This document shows, piece after piece, positions 8,616 to 18,400 of a DNA stretch of 49,894 nucleotides. The stretch spans positions 1-49,894 of the forward strand of contig NZ_VOBG01000035.1 in the NCBI RefSeq assembly GCF_008369295.1. The letters are read 5' to 3'. The translations under genes were made by a program, and so were the position numbers. The notes beneath the pieces were generated by a model, which saw nothing but the letters and a program-made list of their open reading frames with translations, did not search any database and was not told the origin of the DNA. How positions within the stretch are numbered: the first letter of the stretch is position 1; every line of letters begins with the position of its first letter. This stretch comes from Pseudomonas sp. ANT_H4. GTDB taxonomy: Bacteria > Pseudomonadota > Gammaproteobacteria > Pseudomonadales > Pseudomonadaceae.

Positions 8616-9322
8616 CGATAAAGAGCACACCTCGCGAGCTGGATGAGCTGGCGAACGAATATGTACTGGGCACCTTGTCGGCCGAGCAACGCTTGCACGT
8701 GCAACAGCGCCTGGAACAGGACGCCGACCTGCGAACGGCAGTCGATGCCTGGGAGCAACGGTTGTTGCCGCTGACGGAGTTGGCCGAACCGGTCACGCCC
8801 TCGGTGTACCTGTGGCGACGAATCGAACGCAGCCTGGGTCATTCGGTACGGCCCGCCGACGGGGGCTCGTCGGTGTCGTGGTGGAACCTGCTGGCCCTGT
8901 GGCGTGGTTTGGCGGGTACCGCCATGGTAGCGAGCCTGGTGCTGGCAACATTACTGCTGACCCGCACGGCAGCGGTCAACCCGACGGCCTACGTGGTGGT
9001 GCTGATGGGGCCGCAAAGCCAGGCACCGGGTTGGGTCATCCAGGCGAGCAACGATCAGCAGATTCAGCTGATACCGCTGGGCGTCATGGAAATACCGGCG
9101 GACAAGGCGCTGGAGTTCTGGACCAAAGGCGATGGCTGGCAAGGGCCGGTATCCCTGGGGCTGGTCAAGCCGGGGCAGACGCTGTCGGTGCCGCTGGATA
9201 AACTGCCGCCTCTGGCGCCGAACCAATTGTTCGAGATGACCCTGGAGAACCCAGGCGGTTCGCCGACGGGTAAGCCGACGGGGCCGATTCAGGCGATTGG
9301 ACGGGCGGTGAAAGTGATTTGA
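8612..9322 (+). CDS. Anti-sigma factor, RskA-like
   Basis: A 236-aa single-pass membrane anti-sigma factor. The N-terminal domain (about 1-75; ELDELANEYVLGTLSAEQR) is the sigma-binding anti-sigma fold. A transmembrane helix follows (GLAGTAMVASLVLATLLLT, about 97-115). The extracytoplasmic part has the RskA C-terminal pattern (VVLMGPQSQAPGWVIQ..., EFWTKGDGWQGPVSLGLV). Its ATG overlaps the sigma stop as ATGA, which fixes the start. Expected role: sequester the sigma factor until an envelope signal triggers release. Confidence 0.86.
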   Translation: MTIKSTPRELDELANEYVLGTLSAEQRLHVQQRLEQDADLRTAVDAWEQRLLPLTELAEPVTPSVYLWRRIERSLGHSVRPADGGSSVSWWNLLALWRGLAGTAMVASLVLATLLLTRTAAVNPTAYVVVLMGPQSQAPGWVIQASNDQQIQLIPLGVMEIPADKALEFWTKGDGWQGPVSLGLVKPGQTLSVPLDKLPPLAPNQLFEMTLENPGGSPTGKPTGPIQAIGRAVKVI

Positions 9323-9426
9323 GTGGTCGCGCAACATTAAGGCGCTGGATTAAAACGCCCACAAGCGCCATCCTCCGCGCTTTAAGCCGCCCCATCAGCG
9401 GCGTTCGACGAACAAAGGATATTTCC

Positions 9427-9981
9427 ATGCACGACCAACCCCTCGCCCCTGCCGATTTCGAGTTCATCGAAGACATTCTGTTGAAGTACGGCGACGACCA
9501 CTCGGTGCTGAACCTGGCCGAACTCGACGGTTACTTCACCGCCCTGGTATCCAGCCCGGCGCAAGTGGACGTCGCGGAGTGGTTCCCGGCCATCTGGGGT
9601 GGCCAAAACCCGGACTGGGAAAGCGCTGACGAAGCCAAGCAATTTATCGACCTGTGCGTGCGCCATATGAACGCCATTGCCACCCAGTTGGCAGTGAACG
9701 CCCAAGGCTTCAAGGCCCGCTTTGAAGAAACTGAGCACCAGGATCAGCCGCTGACCCTGGCCGAGGAATGGTGCTTCGGTTATATCCGTGGCGCAGCCGT
9801 GAGCAACTGGCCGCAACTGCCCGGCGAACAAGCCGAGCAGTTGGAAACGATTTCCTGGTGCGCGGAGCAGGACAACTTCGAATTGCCAGCCGATCTTGAC
9901 GTAGGTTTGCATCAGCAGCGGGTCAGCGCCATCGAGCCGGCCGCGCGGGCGTTGCACGATTACTGGTTGGCCAAGCGCTAA
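9427..9981 (+). CDS. UPF0149 (YecA/YgfB) family protein
   Basis: A 184-aa acidic protein with the UPF0149 pattern: LNLAELDGYFTALVSSP near residue 30 and WCFGYIRGAA near 118, consistent with the all-helical YecA/YgfB family. No C-terminal SEC-C zinc motif is present. AAGGAT precedes the ATG at 9427 by about 6 bases, and upstream in-frame codons look non-coding. It converges with the DUF1428 gene with only four bases between stops. Function is not assigned. Confidence 0.82.
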   Translation: MHDQPLAPADFEFIEDILLKYGDDHSVLNLAELDGYFTALVSSPAQVDVAEWFPAIWGGQNPDWESADEAKQFIDLCVRHMNAIATQLAVNAQGFKARFEETEHQDQPLTLAEEWCFGYIRGAAVSNWPQLPGEQAEQLETISWCAEQDNFELPADLDVGLHQQRVSAIEPAARALHDYWLAKR

Positions 9982-9985
9982 CCCC

Positions 9986-10339
9986 TCAGTTATTGAGGAT
10001 CATCTCAAAGCCGCCATAGATCATCCGTTGCCCGTCAAAGGGCATCGGATTGACGTCGGCCTTCATGCGCGGGTCTTCCATCACCTTGCTCATCCCCGCG
10101 TCGCGCACCTGCCGCGACGGCCAGACGATCCAGGAAAACACCACCGTTTCATCGTTCTTGAGCTTGACCGCCATGGGCAGCGAGGTCACCTGGCCCTGGG
10201 GCACGTCGTCCCCCCAGCACTCGACGATATTCAGCGCGCCGTGCTCCTTGAACACCACCGCCGCGGCCTTGGCATGCTGGATAAACCGCTCACGATTGGC
10301 AGTGGGCACTGCGATAACACAACCATCGATGTAAGACAT
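9986..10339 (-). CDS. DUF1428 domain-containing protein
   Basis: A 117-aa protein starting MSYIDGCVIAVPTANRERF. It matches the DUF1428 dimeric ferredoxin-like barrel family: YIDGCVIAVP at the start, ECWGDDVPQGQVTSLPMAV in the middle, and FSWIVWPSRQVRDAGM plus MPFDGQRMIYGGFE at the end. AGGAG lies about 6 bases before the ATG. A longer frame extends upstream to 10540, but its Arg-rich composition is unlike this family, so 10339 is preferred. Function is unknown. Confidence 0.85.
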   Translation of the reverse strand: MSYIDGCVIAVPTANRERFIQHAKAAAVVFKEHGALNIVECWGDDVPQGQVTSLPMAVKLKNDETVVFSWIVWPSRQVRDAGMSKVMEDPRMKADVNPMPFDGQRMIYGGFEMILNN

Positions 10340-10578
10340 GATCACTCTCCTGATTGGAAGGGATGAACGACCAGGATTGAAACGAGCCGTTCTTTCTTGT
10401 AATCGATCCATCAGGCGCTCAATCGACAGGCTTCTCGACAACGCCGACCAGTGGCATCCCTGCTTGCGGGCACTCACAACGATCCCTGCTCGACAAGGGC
10501 ATCGTCTTTGGCCGATTATTCGTCTCCGCCAGCCGGCCACTCCGCGCCACCACCGCCTTGAATCAGGAGCCTTGTACC

Positions 10579-11835
10579 TTGAGTTCGCAGAAAACCGTGA
10601 CCGTTACACCGCCCAACTTTCCACTGAACGGCAAGGTAGCGCCCCCCGGCTCGAAATCCATTACCAACCGCGCTCTGTTGCTGGCGGCCCTGGCCAAGGG
10701 CACCAGCCGCCTGAGCGGCGCGTTGAAAAGCGACGACACCCGCCATATGTCGGTGGCCTTGCGGCAGATGGGCGTGGTCATTGATGAGCCGGATGACGTG
10801 ACCTTCGTCGTCACAGGCCAGGGCAAGCTGCAATTGCCCCCACAGCCGCTGTTTCTCGGCAATGCCGGGACTGCGATGCGCTTCCTGACGGCAGCGGTGG
10901 CCACCGTGCAAGGCACGGTGATACTGGACGGCGACGAGTACATGCAAAAACGCCCCATCGGCCCCTTGCTGGCGACCCTGAACCAGAACGGTATCAAGGC
11001 CGACAGCCCAACAGGTTGCCCTCCGGTGACCGTCCACGGTAGTGGTCAGATCAAGGCCAAGCGCTTCGAGATCGACGGCGGCCTGTCGAGCCAGTACGTC
11101 TCGGCGCTGTTGATGCTGGCGGCCTGCGGCGAGGCACCCATTGAAGTGGCCCTGACCGGCAAGGACATTGGCGCTCGTGGCTACGTTGACCTGACGCTCG
11201 ATTGCATGCGCGCCTTCGGTGCCCAGATCGAAGTCGTCGACGAAAGTACCTGGCGCGTGGCGCCCACCGGCTATACCGCCAATAACTACCTGATCGAACC
11301 CGACGCTTCCGCCGCCACCTACTTGTGGGCCGCCGAAGTCCTCACCGGCGGCGCCATCGACCTGGGCGTTGCCCCACAAGACTTCACTCAGCCCGACGCC
11401 ATGGCCCAGGCCGTGATCGCGCAGTTCCCGCACATGCCGGCTACGGTCATCGGTTCGCAAATGCAGGACGCCATCCCGACCCTCGCCGTGCTGGCCGCGT
11501 TCAACAACACGCCGGTGCGCTTCACCGAGTTGGCCAACCTGCGGGTCAAGGAATGCGACCGGGTCCAGGCGCTGCACGACGGTCTCAACGAAATTCGTCC
11601 CGGCTTGGCGACCATCGAAGGTGATGACTTGCTGGTGGCCAGCGATCCGGCGTTAGCCGGCACCTCGTGCAACGCGTTGATCGACACCCACGCCGACCAC
11701 CGCATCGCCATGTGCTTTGCCTTGGCGGGACTGAAAGTCGCGGGGATCAAAATTCAGGACCCCGACTGCGTGGGCAAGACCTATCCTGAGTACTGGAAGG
11801 CCCTGGGCAGCCTTGGCGTCCAGTTGAGCTACTAA
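10579..11835 (+). CDS. aroA: 3-phosphoshikimate 1-carboxyvinyltransferase (EPSP synthase)
   Basis: Sixth step of the shikimate pathway: shikimate-3-phosphate plus PEP gives EPSP. The 418-aa protein has the two inside-out alpha/beta domains. Visible motifs are PPGSKSITNRALLLA (PEP/S3P Lys26, equivalent to E. coli Lys22), LGNAGTAMRFLTAAV (about 93-107), GGLSSQYVSALLMLAACG, the catalytic Asp in QMQDAIPTLA and RVKECDRV near the end. TTG at 10579 is the likely start, with AGGAG 9 bases before it. This is a stand-alone aroA; pseudomonads usually also carry an AroA domain fused to prephenate dehydrogenase. Unusual point: the residue after GTAMR is Phe, where class I enzymes have Pro101. Confidence 0.92.
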   Translation: MSSQKTVTVTPPNFPLNGKVAPPGSKSITNRALLLAALAKGTSRLSGALKSDDTRHMSVALRQMGVVIDEPDDVTFVVTGQGKLQLPPQPLFLGNAGTAMRFLTAAVATVQGTVILDGDEYMQKRPIGPLLATLNQNGIKADSPTGCPPVTVHGSGQIKAKRFEIDGGLSSQYVSALLMLAACGEAPIEVALTGKDIGARGYVDLTLDCMRAFGAQIEVVDESTWRVAPTGYTANNYLIEPDASAATYLWAAEVLTGGAIDLGVAPQDFTQPDAMAQAVIAQFPHMPATVIGSQMQDAIPTLAVLAAFNNTPVRFTELANLRVKECDRVQALHDGLNEIRPGLATIEGDDLLVASDPALAGTSCNALIDTHADHRIAMCFALAGLKVAGIKIQDPDCVGKTYPEYWKALGSLGVQLSY

Positions 11836-11867
11836 GCTATCAACACGGGTGTGGGGAGGGAGTTTTC

Positions 11868-12257
11868 ATGACAGTTCGCCAACCCTGCCCACCCGGCGCC
11901 TGCGATTGCGAACGTGAGCAATTGCTCGACGCCCCCGACGCAGACCAGCGCATCCTGCACCTAACCCGCCAGGAAGAAAAACGCCTGCTCGAACGCCTTG
12001 AGAATCTGCAAAGCCTGCCGGACCTGGAACGCATGCAACAGCTGATGTACCAGCAACTGGGCATCCGCTTGCACGTTGCTCCCGGCCACACTGAAGTGAA
12101 AACCATGCGCGGGATTGAGATTGTCATCGACGAGTTGCCGGGCCTGTGTCGCAAGACCCGTAAGTTGATCCCGACGGCGATTCGCAAGGGGCTGGAGAAA
12201 CAGCCGGAGATTGCGTATCGGTTGCTGGATGCCCATGACTTGTTTCGGGAGGATTAA
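11868..12257 (+). CDS. Hypothetical protein with N-terminal Cys cluster
   Basis: A 129-aa protein I cannot assign to a named family. It begins MTVRQPCPPGACDCERE, with cysteines at 7, 12 and 14, which could bind a metal. A highly charged helical stretch follows (HLTRQEEKRLLERLENLQ, about 31-48), then a conserved-looking basic C-terminus (LPGLCRKTRKLIPTAIRKGL). GGAGG precedes the ATG by about 8 bases. It follows aroA by 32 bases on the same strand and may be co-transcribed with it. Confidence 0.7.
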   Translation: MTVRQPCPPGACDCEREQLLDAPDADQRILHLTRQEEKRLLERLENLQSLPDLERMQQLMYQQLGIRLHVAPGHTEVKTMRGIEIVIDELPGLCRKTRKLIPTAIRKGLEKQPEIAYRLLDAHDLFRED

Positions 12258-12282
12258 AACAGCCCACCCAAAAGCCGCCAGC

Positions 12283-12311
12283 GCAGCCTCGCTAACGCTC
12301 GACAGCGCCCA
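12283..12311. repeat. Partial REP-like element (GCAGCCTCGCT...GCTCGACAG)
   Basis: GCAGCCTCGCTAACGCTCGA and the following CAGCGCCCAC resemble half of a second REP family common in fluorescent pseudomonads (AGCTGTCGAGC...GCGAGGCTGC). A near copy lies at 26868-26890. It falls between the hypothetical gene and the end of the giant exoprotein gene. Confidence 0.45.
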
Positions 12312-12366
12312 CATTATTTGATCCAGACCGACGAACACCCGCCCCTCCGGCCGGCTATAAGACCGC

Positions 12367-12394
12367 AAAAAAAGGGGCAATCACTGATCGCCCC
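12367..12394 (-). terminator. Rho-independent terminator of the TpsA-type gene
   Basis: On the minus strand, GGGGCGAT pairs with ATTGCCCC around a CAGTG loop and runs into seven T's (the A-tract at 12367-12373 as given). It is about 35 bases downstream of the TAG stop at 12427, in the right orientation for the giant exoprotein gene. Confidence 0.8.
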
Positions 12395-12426
12395 AAACTG
12401 GTTACAACGAGAGGTCCATCAAAACC

Positions 12427-15400
12427 CTACAAACTAATCTGCCCCCGCTCCTCATCCGTCAACCGCGCCCGCGCCTGTTCACTCAAAGGCCCCGCGCCCA
12501 ACACCTGCACCGGACTGTCCGGGTTATACACCGGCGCCCTGCGCGCATCCTCCTGCCCTCGCGGTACTGGCTCTGTACCAAACCCGAGCACCTCAACCGT
12601 CACAATCGAAGCCCTGTCCCCGCGCGCCGCCGCCTGCTGATTACGCGCCGCATCTTCCGCCGCCTGGGACGCCGCCGCACCCGCCGCGCTGGCCGAGCTC
12701 ATCGCCCCGGTATTCACCGCCGCCGACACCGGCACCCCGGATGACTTGCCCTGGGTCTGGATATTCGCCGCGTTCACCACCCGCAACGCCGCAATGTTGA
12801 TATTGCCCGACACCCGAATCCCCGCCTCCCCCGCATCAACCGTGCCCAACGGCGCAATCAAGTCGATGTCCCCCGCGGGCACTTCCGGGATCGGGTTAAG
12901 CGTGGCAATCCCTGCCCCCGTGCTCGGTACCGACGGCGACAAGGTCACATTGCCCCAACCGTCATAGACCCGCTTGGGCGGCGTATACACCACGGTGGTC
13001 TTGGACCCCCGGCCGGCGTTGATATCCCCCGCTGCCGACCAGCCCATGATCGAGCCGCCAAAGGTGGTCATGATCCGGCTCTGGCCCAGCAGAATGCTGC
13101 CCATGGAATACAGCTGGATATCCCCCGCGCCCTGGGTAATAACCCCCGCCGAAGCCGGTGGTGCAGCGCCTTCGATGCCGAAGGTCTGGCCGCCGCCAGG
13201 GGTGAGCATCTGGATCGAGCCACCAAAATTGGTGTGCACGCCGGAGCCGCCAAACAAGGTGATATCGCCCTTGTAGGTGATCGTATTGCCGGCCACGTCC
13301 TTGTCCGGGAACAGTGCAGCAATCGCCGCCCGCCCCCGTACATAACTGCCCTGGCGCGCACCGCCGTCCTGGTTGTATTCACGGCCGGCAGCCTTGAGCT
13401 CGGTGAAATACACCTCACGGGCAAACACCCGCTGTTGCTCCGCCGACAGCGCCGTGTAATAGGCTCGGGCCTGCTCGCTGTCACCTTCAAAACCGAAGCG
13501 CTCGGCCAGCCAGGTGACTAGTTCGTTTTCGTAGGTCTTGGCGACCTTGCGGCCCTGGATTGACAGCGCCTCACCCGGCTGCGCCAGGTTGGCCGGGTTG
13601 AGGTAGGCCTCCACAAAGCGCCGATAATCCGGGCCGTTGGGGCCGGCGCCGGCTTGCATGACAATGCTCGCGCCGGGGCGGTTATCGCCTGGGGCGACAG
13701 GGCCGAGGCTGGTGACACTTACCTCGCCGCCCTTCAGGACGTCGCCGCCAGACATGAGGATGTTGCGGCCAGCAGTCAGCTCCAGGGTGCCGGGGCCGGC
13801 GACCTGGAAGTTGCTGTAGAGGATGTCGCGCCCGGCAGAGACGATGGATATATCGTTGGGGCTGTTATGGATGAACAGGTTGCCCGTCGACAGGGCGTTT
13901 TCGGGGCTGGGAATGGTATTAAACCGACTGCCACTGCTGACAATATCCCGTCCGGCCATCATCCACACCGGCGCACCGCCCTCGTACCAGGTCTGCCCCG
14001 TATGAAGATACGTTGGGCCAGAGTCAAAGGAGATGATCCGTCCACTGGTGACCCCCACCAGATCCCCGGTAACCGCATAGAAACGTGCAGGGTCGGTTGA
14101 GCGGTTCGAGGTTGTCGACGCGCTGGCGGAACCAAAGACGAACAATGGCAATGGATTGCCATTCGCAGGACTACCGTTCGCCGACAGGTTGCTGCCGTCA
14201 ACGGCGACCTCACTGTTAACCCTGCCGACAAACGCCGGACGCGAAGGGGTCGCCATGACGCTCGGATCGGCCGACGATGGCGTCACGAACATACCGCCGG
14301 CATAAATCGAGTCGTTAGCCAGGAACTGCAACTGGCCGTGGGCGCCTGGGGCGAGTAACAGAGCAGAACTGTAATCCAGGTCGAACTGCGGTGAGGCAGC
14401 GGCTTTGCCGTAGTAAAAACTGCCGCTGGCCGCCGTTGCCCGAACAATCGAGGGATAGACAATCGCCAGGTCTGACGCTATGCCTCCAGTGTTTGGGGTC
14501 AAATTGCCTCCCGCTGAAAACAGGTCAATGGCAGTACGTTCAGTCCACAGCGAGAACCAACTGGTGCCAATACCGTGCTCCAAGTTCCCTTGTTCCTTGG
14601 AGCCACGTGTGAATGGCGAACTGTTGAGCAGTTCCACTCGCCCTGGATCCACCACATCCTGCAAAACAACATCGCCCAGTGTCGCCAGGCTAAATGTGGC
14701 ATCGCCCGGCACCAGTGTCATGCCGCCCACTGCCCGGCCACGGGTGGCCTGCAATGCATCGAATGCCCGGGTTTCGCCAGCACCGTGATCTTCCTTGACG
14801 CTACCATAGTGCAGGTCAATCTGGCCCAGGGCACCGCCAAGCAACTGCGCATTACCACGTAAATTCACCAGCATGCCGTTCTGCCCGCCGACCAAAAGGT
14901 CACTGGCCGGGTTCACGGCACCACCGATACGCACGCGCAAATCGCCACCGCCCGTCAACTGCAGACTGCCATCGCTCGCCACTCGGCCAGTACTGCCAAC
15001 GGCCAGCACCAGGCCTTGACTGCGCGGGTTGGCGGAGGAACGCATGGCATTACCGGCCATGCGCTGAAGTAACCCTGCGTCACCCGCGACCTGTATGTCC
15101 AGATCACCACCGCCCAACGTGCCGAAACCGGTAAAGCCGACCAACTGATCCGCACTGGCAGCCTTACTCGCCAGGTCATTGTCGGCCGTGTAGCTACCGA
15201 AGTTGATCCACCAGGCCGTCGGTTGGGGTTGGCCGCCGACATTCACATCCGCACTGCCCTGGCGCCACAGCCAATTACCCACACTCGCCGAATCTGTGCC
15301 GGCATCCAAAGGGTTAGGCCGAAAAAAGCCGCTATTGAGTGGAGCAACGATGTTCCCCGTCAGGTTGCCACCTACGTTCATCGTCAGGTTGCCGCCTGCC

Positions 15401-18400
15401 TCCGGGTACCAGGCACGGTACAGGCTGCCAGTGTCACCGTTGACGAACTGTTCGAAGTAGCTGCCAGGGTCATTGAGTACGGTCTTGCCACGCCCCAGAG
15501 CCTTGGGCTGGTTATAAGGGTCGCCCTTGTAAGTGGACGTGGAGGACGTGCCCGCCGTATAGACCCCGTACAGCGAATCCATGCTCAGGTTACTGGCACT
15601 GAGCAGCTCAAGGTCACCGGTGCCGGTGCGGATCACACTGAAACGCGTGCTTGATGGCACTGCTGCATACTTCGTGACGCTCAGGGAAAGACAGTAACTG
15701 GGCAACTGGGCGCACAAATCCTCGACCGAATGCATCGTTGGATTGTTGAACTCCTTGACAATCGCGTCAGTGATCACCGTCCCCTCTTCGACGCCCAAGT
15801 CGTCCACCGCGACTTGGGTCCATACATATTGAGCCTTGATAGCGCAGTACTCCGCAGAACTGAGACAGAAGTCGGCAACCGTGCCTAGGCTTAAGTCGTC
15901 AAACAGCTTCTGGTCAATCGGCTCACCCTCTTTGATATCGAGCCCCTCCCCATCCGGCCCGAGGTCCAGGATCGCCTGCGCAGTCCACGTTTGAACACCT
16001 TCTGGAGGCAGTTGCTTGGCAAACATGCCGTAGTGACTGTCCGCCAGATGCAAGTCACCGCTGCGCGGATGCGCTTGCAGGATGCGGCTGTCCGCCGCCT
16101 CGGTGTCAGCCCCTGCCACAAGGCGCAGCGACCATGATTGCGAACCTTCAGCCAGCATCGGCGAAATGGCCCAGAGCCGATTCGGCTTCCCAGCCACTTG
16201 CGCACGCAACTGCACCGAGTCCGCACCGGCCAGCAACTTGATATTGGTCCCCGAAGGAATGAGTGCGCCCCGTGGCAGCGGTATATTGCCGTTGAGGGTG
16301 ACGATATTGTCAGTGGCCCTCGTGGCGGCATCTACGGAGGGCAGCGGCACACCTTTGGGCCAGGTCATGGCCCCAAATTTAGTACCTTGAGCCAGCAGGC
16401 TGCCAGCTTCCAACTGCGAACCGGCCACCAGTGTGTGCGCCTGGCTCAACAACGTACCTGCCGCCAACAGCACATTGCCGGAAGCATCCAGCACCGACGC
16501 AGCCAATACAGTGCCAGACGGCAGCACCAGGTCTTGGGTCAGGGTCGCGCGCACCGGCAAGCGGGTACCGGCAGCCATGGTCATGCCCTTGATCGGCAGG
16601 TCGTAATTGAGCACCGTGCCCGCCGGGAACGCAGTGCCGTCCGCCAGGGTTACGCCATGACCCGGCACCACAATATCGCCTCCGGTAAAGTCGATACCCG
16701 GCAACAGCACCCAGCCTTTGTCATCAACGGTCTCGGGCGGTGGCGCGAAGCCATCGTTGATACTGCCGTAGATATTCAGGTCGCCACTGGCGCGCAAGGT
16801 CAAGCTGCCCGACTCACCGGAACCGTAAACATCGTCTGTCTTCTTGATGTGTGGGTTGAGGCTGGCATACCGGAAGCCAGAGAGATCGAGATCGCCCTGC
16901 ACCACCAGATCACCGTCCGGCGTTTTGCTAACGATTTCCACCCCTGGCCGCAAGTGGAAGGCATCGGCGTAGGTCGCGTTATTCAGACCGGCGAGTTTGT
17001 TTTGCCGCAGATTATTGTTGAGCAGTGCAGCGTCGATAAACTTGACGCTCAAATCATGCTTTTTCTCCAGGTAGTTCTGATCGATCACCTGATATGGCCG
17101 ACCGCTGGCGGTAGAGTCGGTTTTCACCTCGGCATCGTCATAGCTGATCATGCCGTTGAGGGTGATCGAGCGGGCGCCCTGGATATTTAGTTGGCCATGT
17201 GCGTCGATGGCGATGTCATTGCTGGTGCCATCGAGGTTGATCAGCCGTGGCGCATTCAGCTCCAGGGTGCCGCGATTGCGACCGTCGTTACCCTTCACAA
17301 CGTCGGTGCCGTGGCGCAGGTCGATGCGTACACCGTCGGCCAAGGTCAACAGGCCGGTGCCGGAGCCGAGGATTACCATCGCCCGGTTGGGTGAGTCGAT
17401 GATTTTGCCGTAGCTGTCCACCCGCAACTTGCTGCCATGGGCGTCCAGTACCGCACTGCCATCCAGGGTAAGGCCATGTTTGCCCGCCAGGTTGATGCTG
17501 CCAACGCGCTCACCACTCGCGTCCACCCTGCCTGTAACCAACAGGCTGCCGTTGTCCACGGACACGTTGATGGTGCCGGCCTTGAGGCCGTTGCCAATGG
17601 TCAAGTCGCCCTGTTTGAGCTGGAAGCTGCGCGAGCCAAACACCTGGCCCCCGTTCAGGCGCTGGTTAAGGTCGGCGAACTGTTGGTCCAGGTTGGCGCT
17701 GCTGCCCAGGCGTTGGGCCTGGATTTCCACGGTACCGGCCTGATAAGGCATCAAGGTGCCGCCGGCATCGTAATAGCCGCTGCTGCCGCCAAGGATCTTG
17801 CCTTGCAGGTCGACAATCCCCCCCGCCGCATCTACCGCCATAGCCCGCAGCTTGCCGGCCCGATTGTGTGTGGCCGACAGGTCGATGGTTGACCCCACCG
17901 CCTGGAGGATATTGTTGGTGCGACTGTCCAGCAGCACATCGCCGCCCCAGCTGTATTGGGTGACGTCGTTGAACGCGATGGCGCGACCGGCGACGTCGAT
18001 CAAGGCGTCGCCAGTAAGGATCACGTCGCCACGGGCGCCCAGGCTGACCTTGCCGCTAGGCAGCACCACCGCAGTGGCCAGGCGAATGCTGTCACCTTGC
18101 AAGGACAGTTCGGCGCCCAGGCCGTTAACCGTGCCACGCACACCAGCCGAGGCTGCCACGTCAATCGCACCGCCCGCCGTGATGCGGTTCGCCGAGCCGG
18201 CTTCACCGGTCATCAGCGGGGTGAGGATATTGAGGTTGCCACCGATGTACTGGAAGCCCTTGACCGGGTCATACCCAGACTGGCGCTGGTACACCGATAG
18301 GCTGCCCTTGTGGTTCGCAGTGATGCGTTCACTGGCGTTGAGGTTGATGTTGGCAAAGCCCAGGGCCAGGCGGTCGAAGGTCTTGGTGGTGCTCTTCTGA

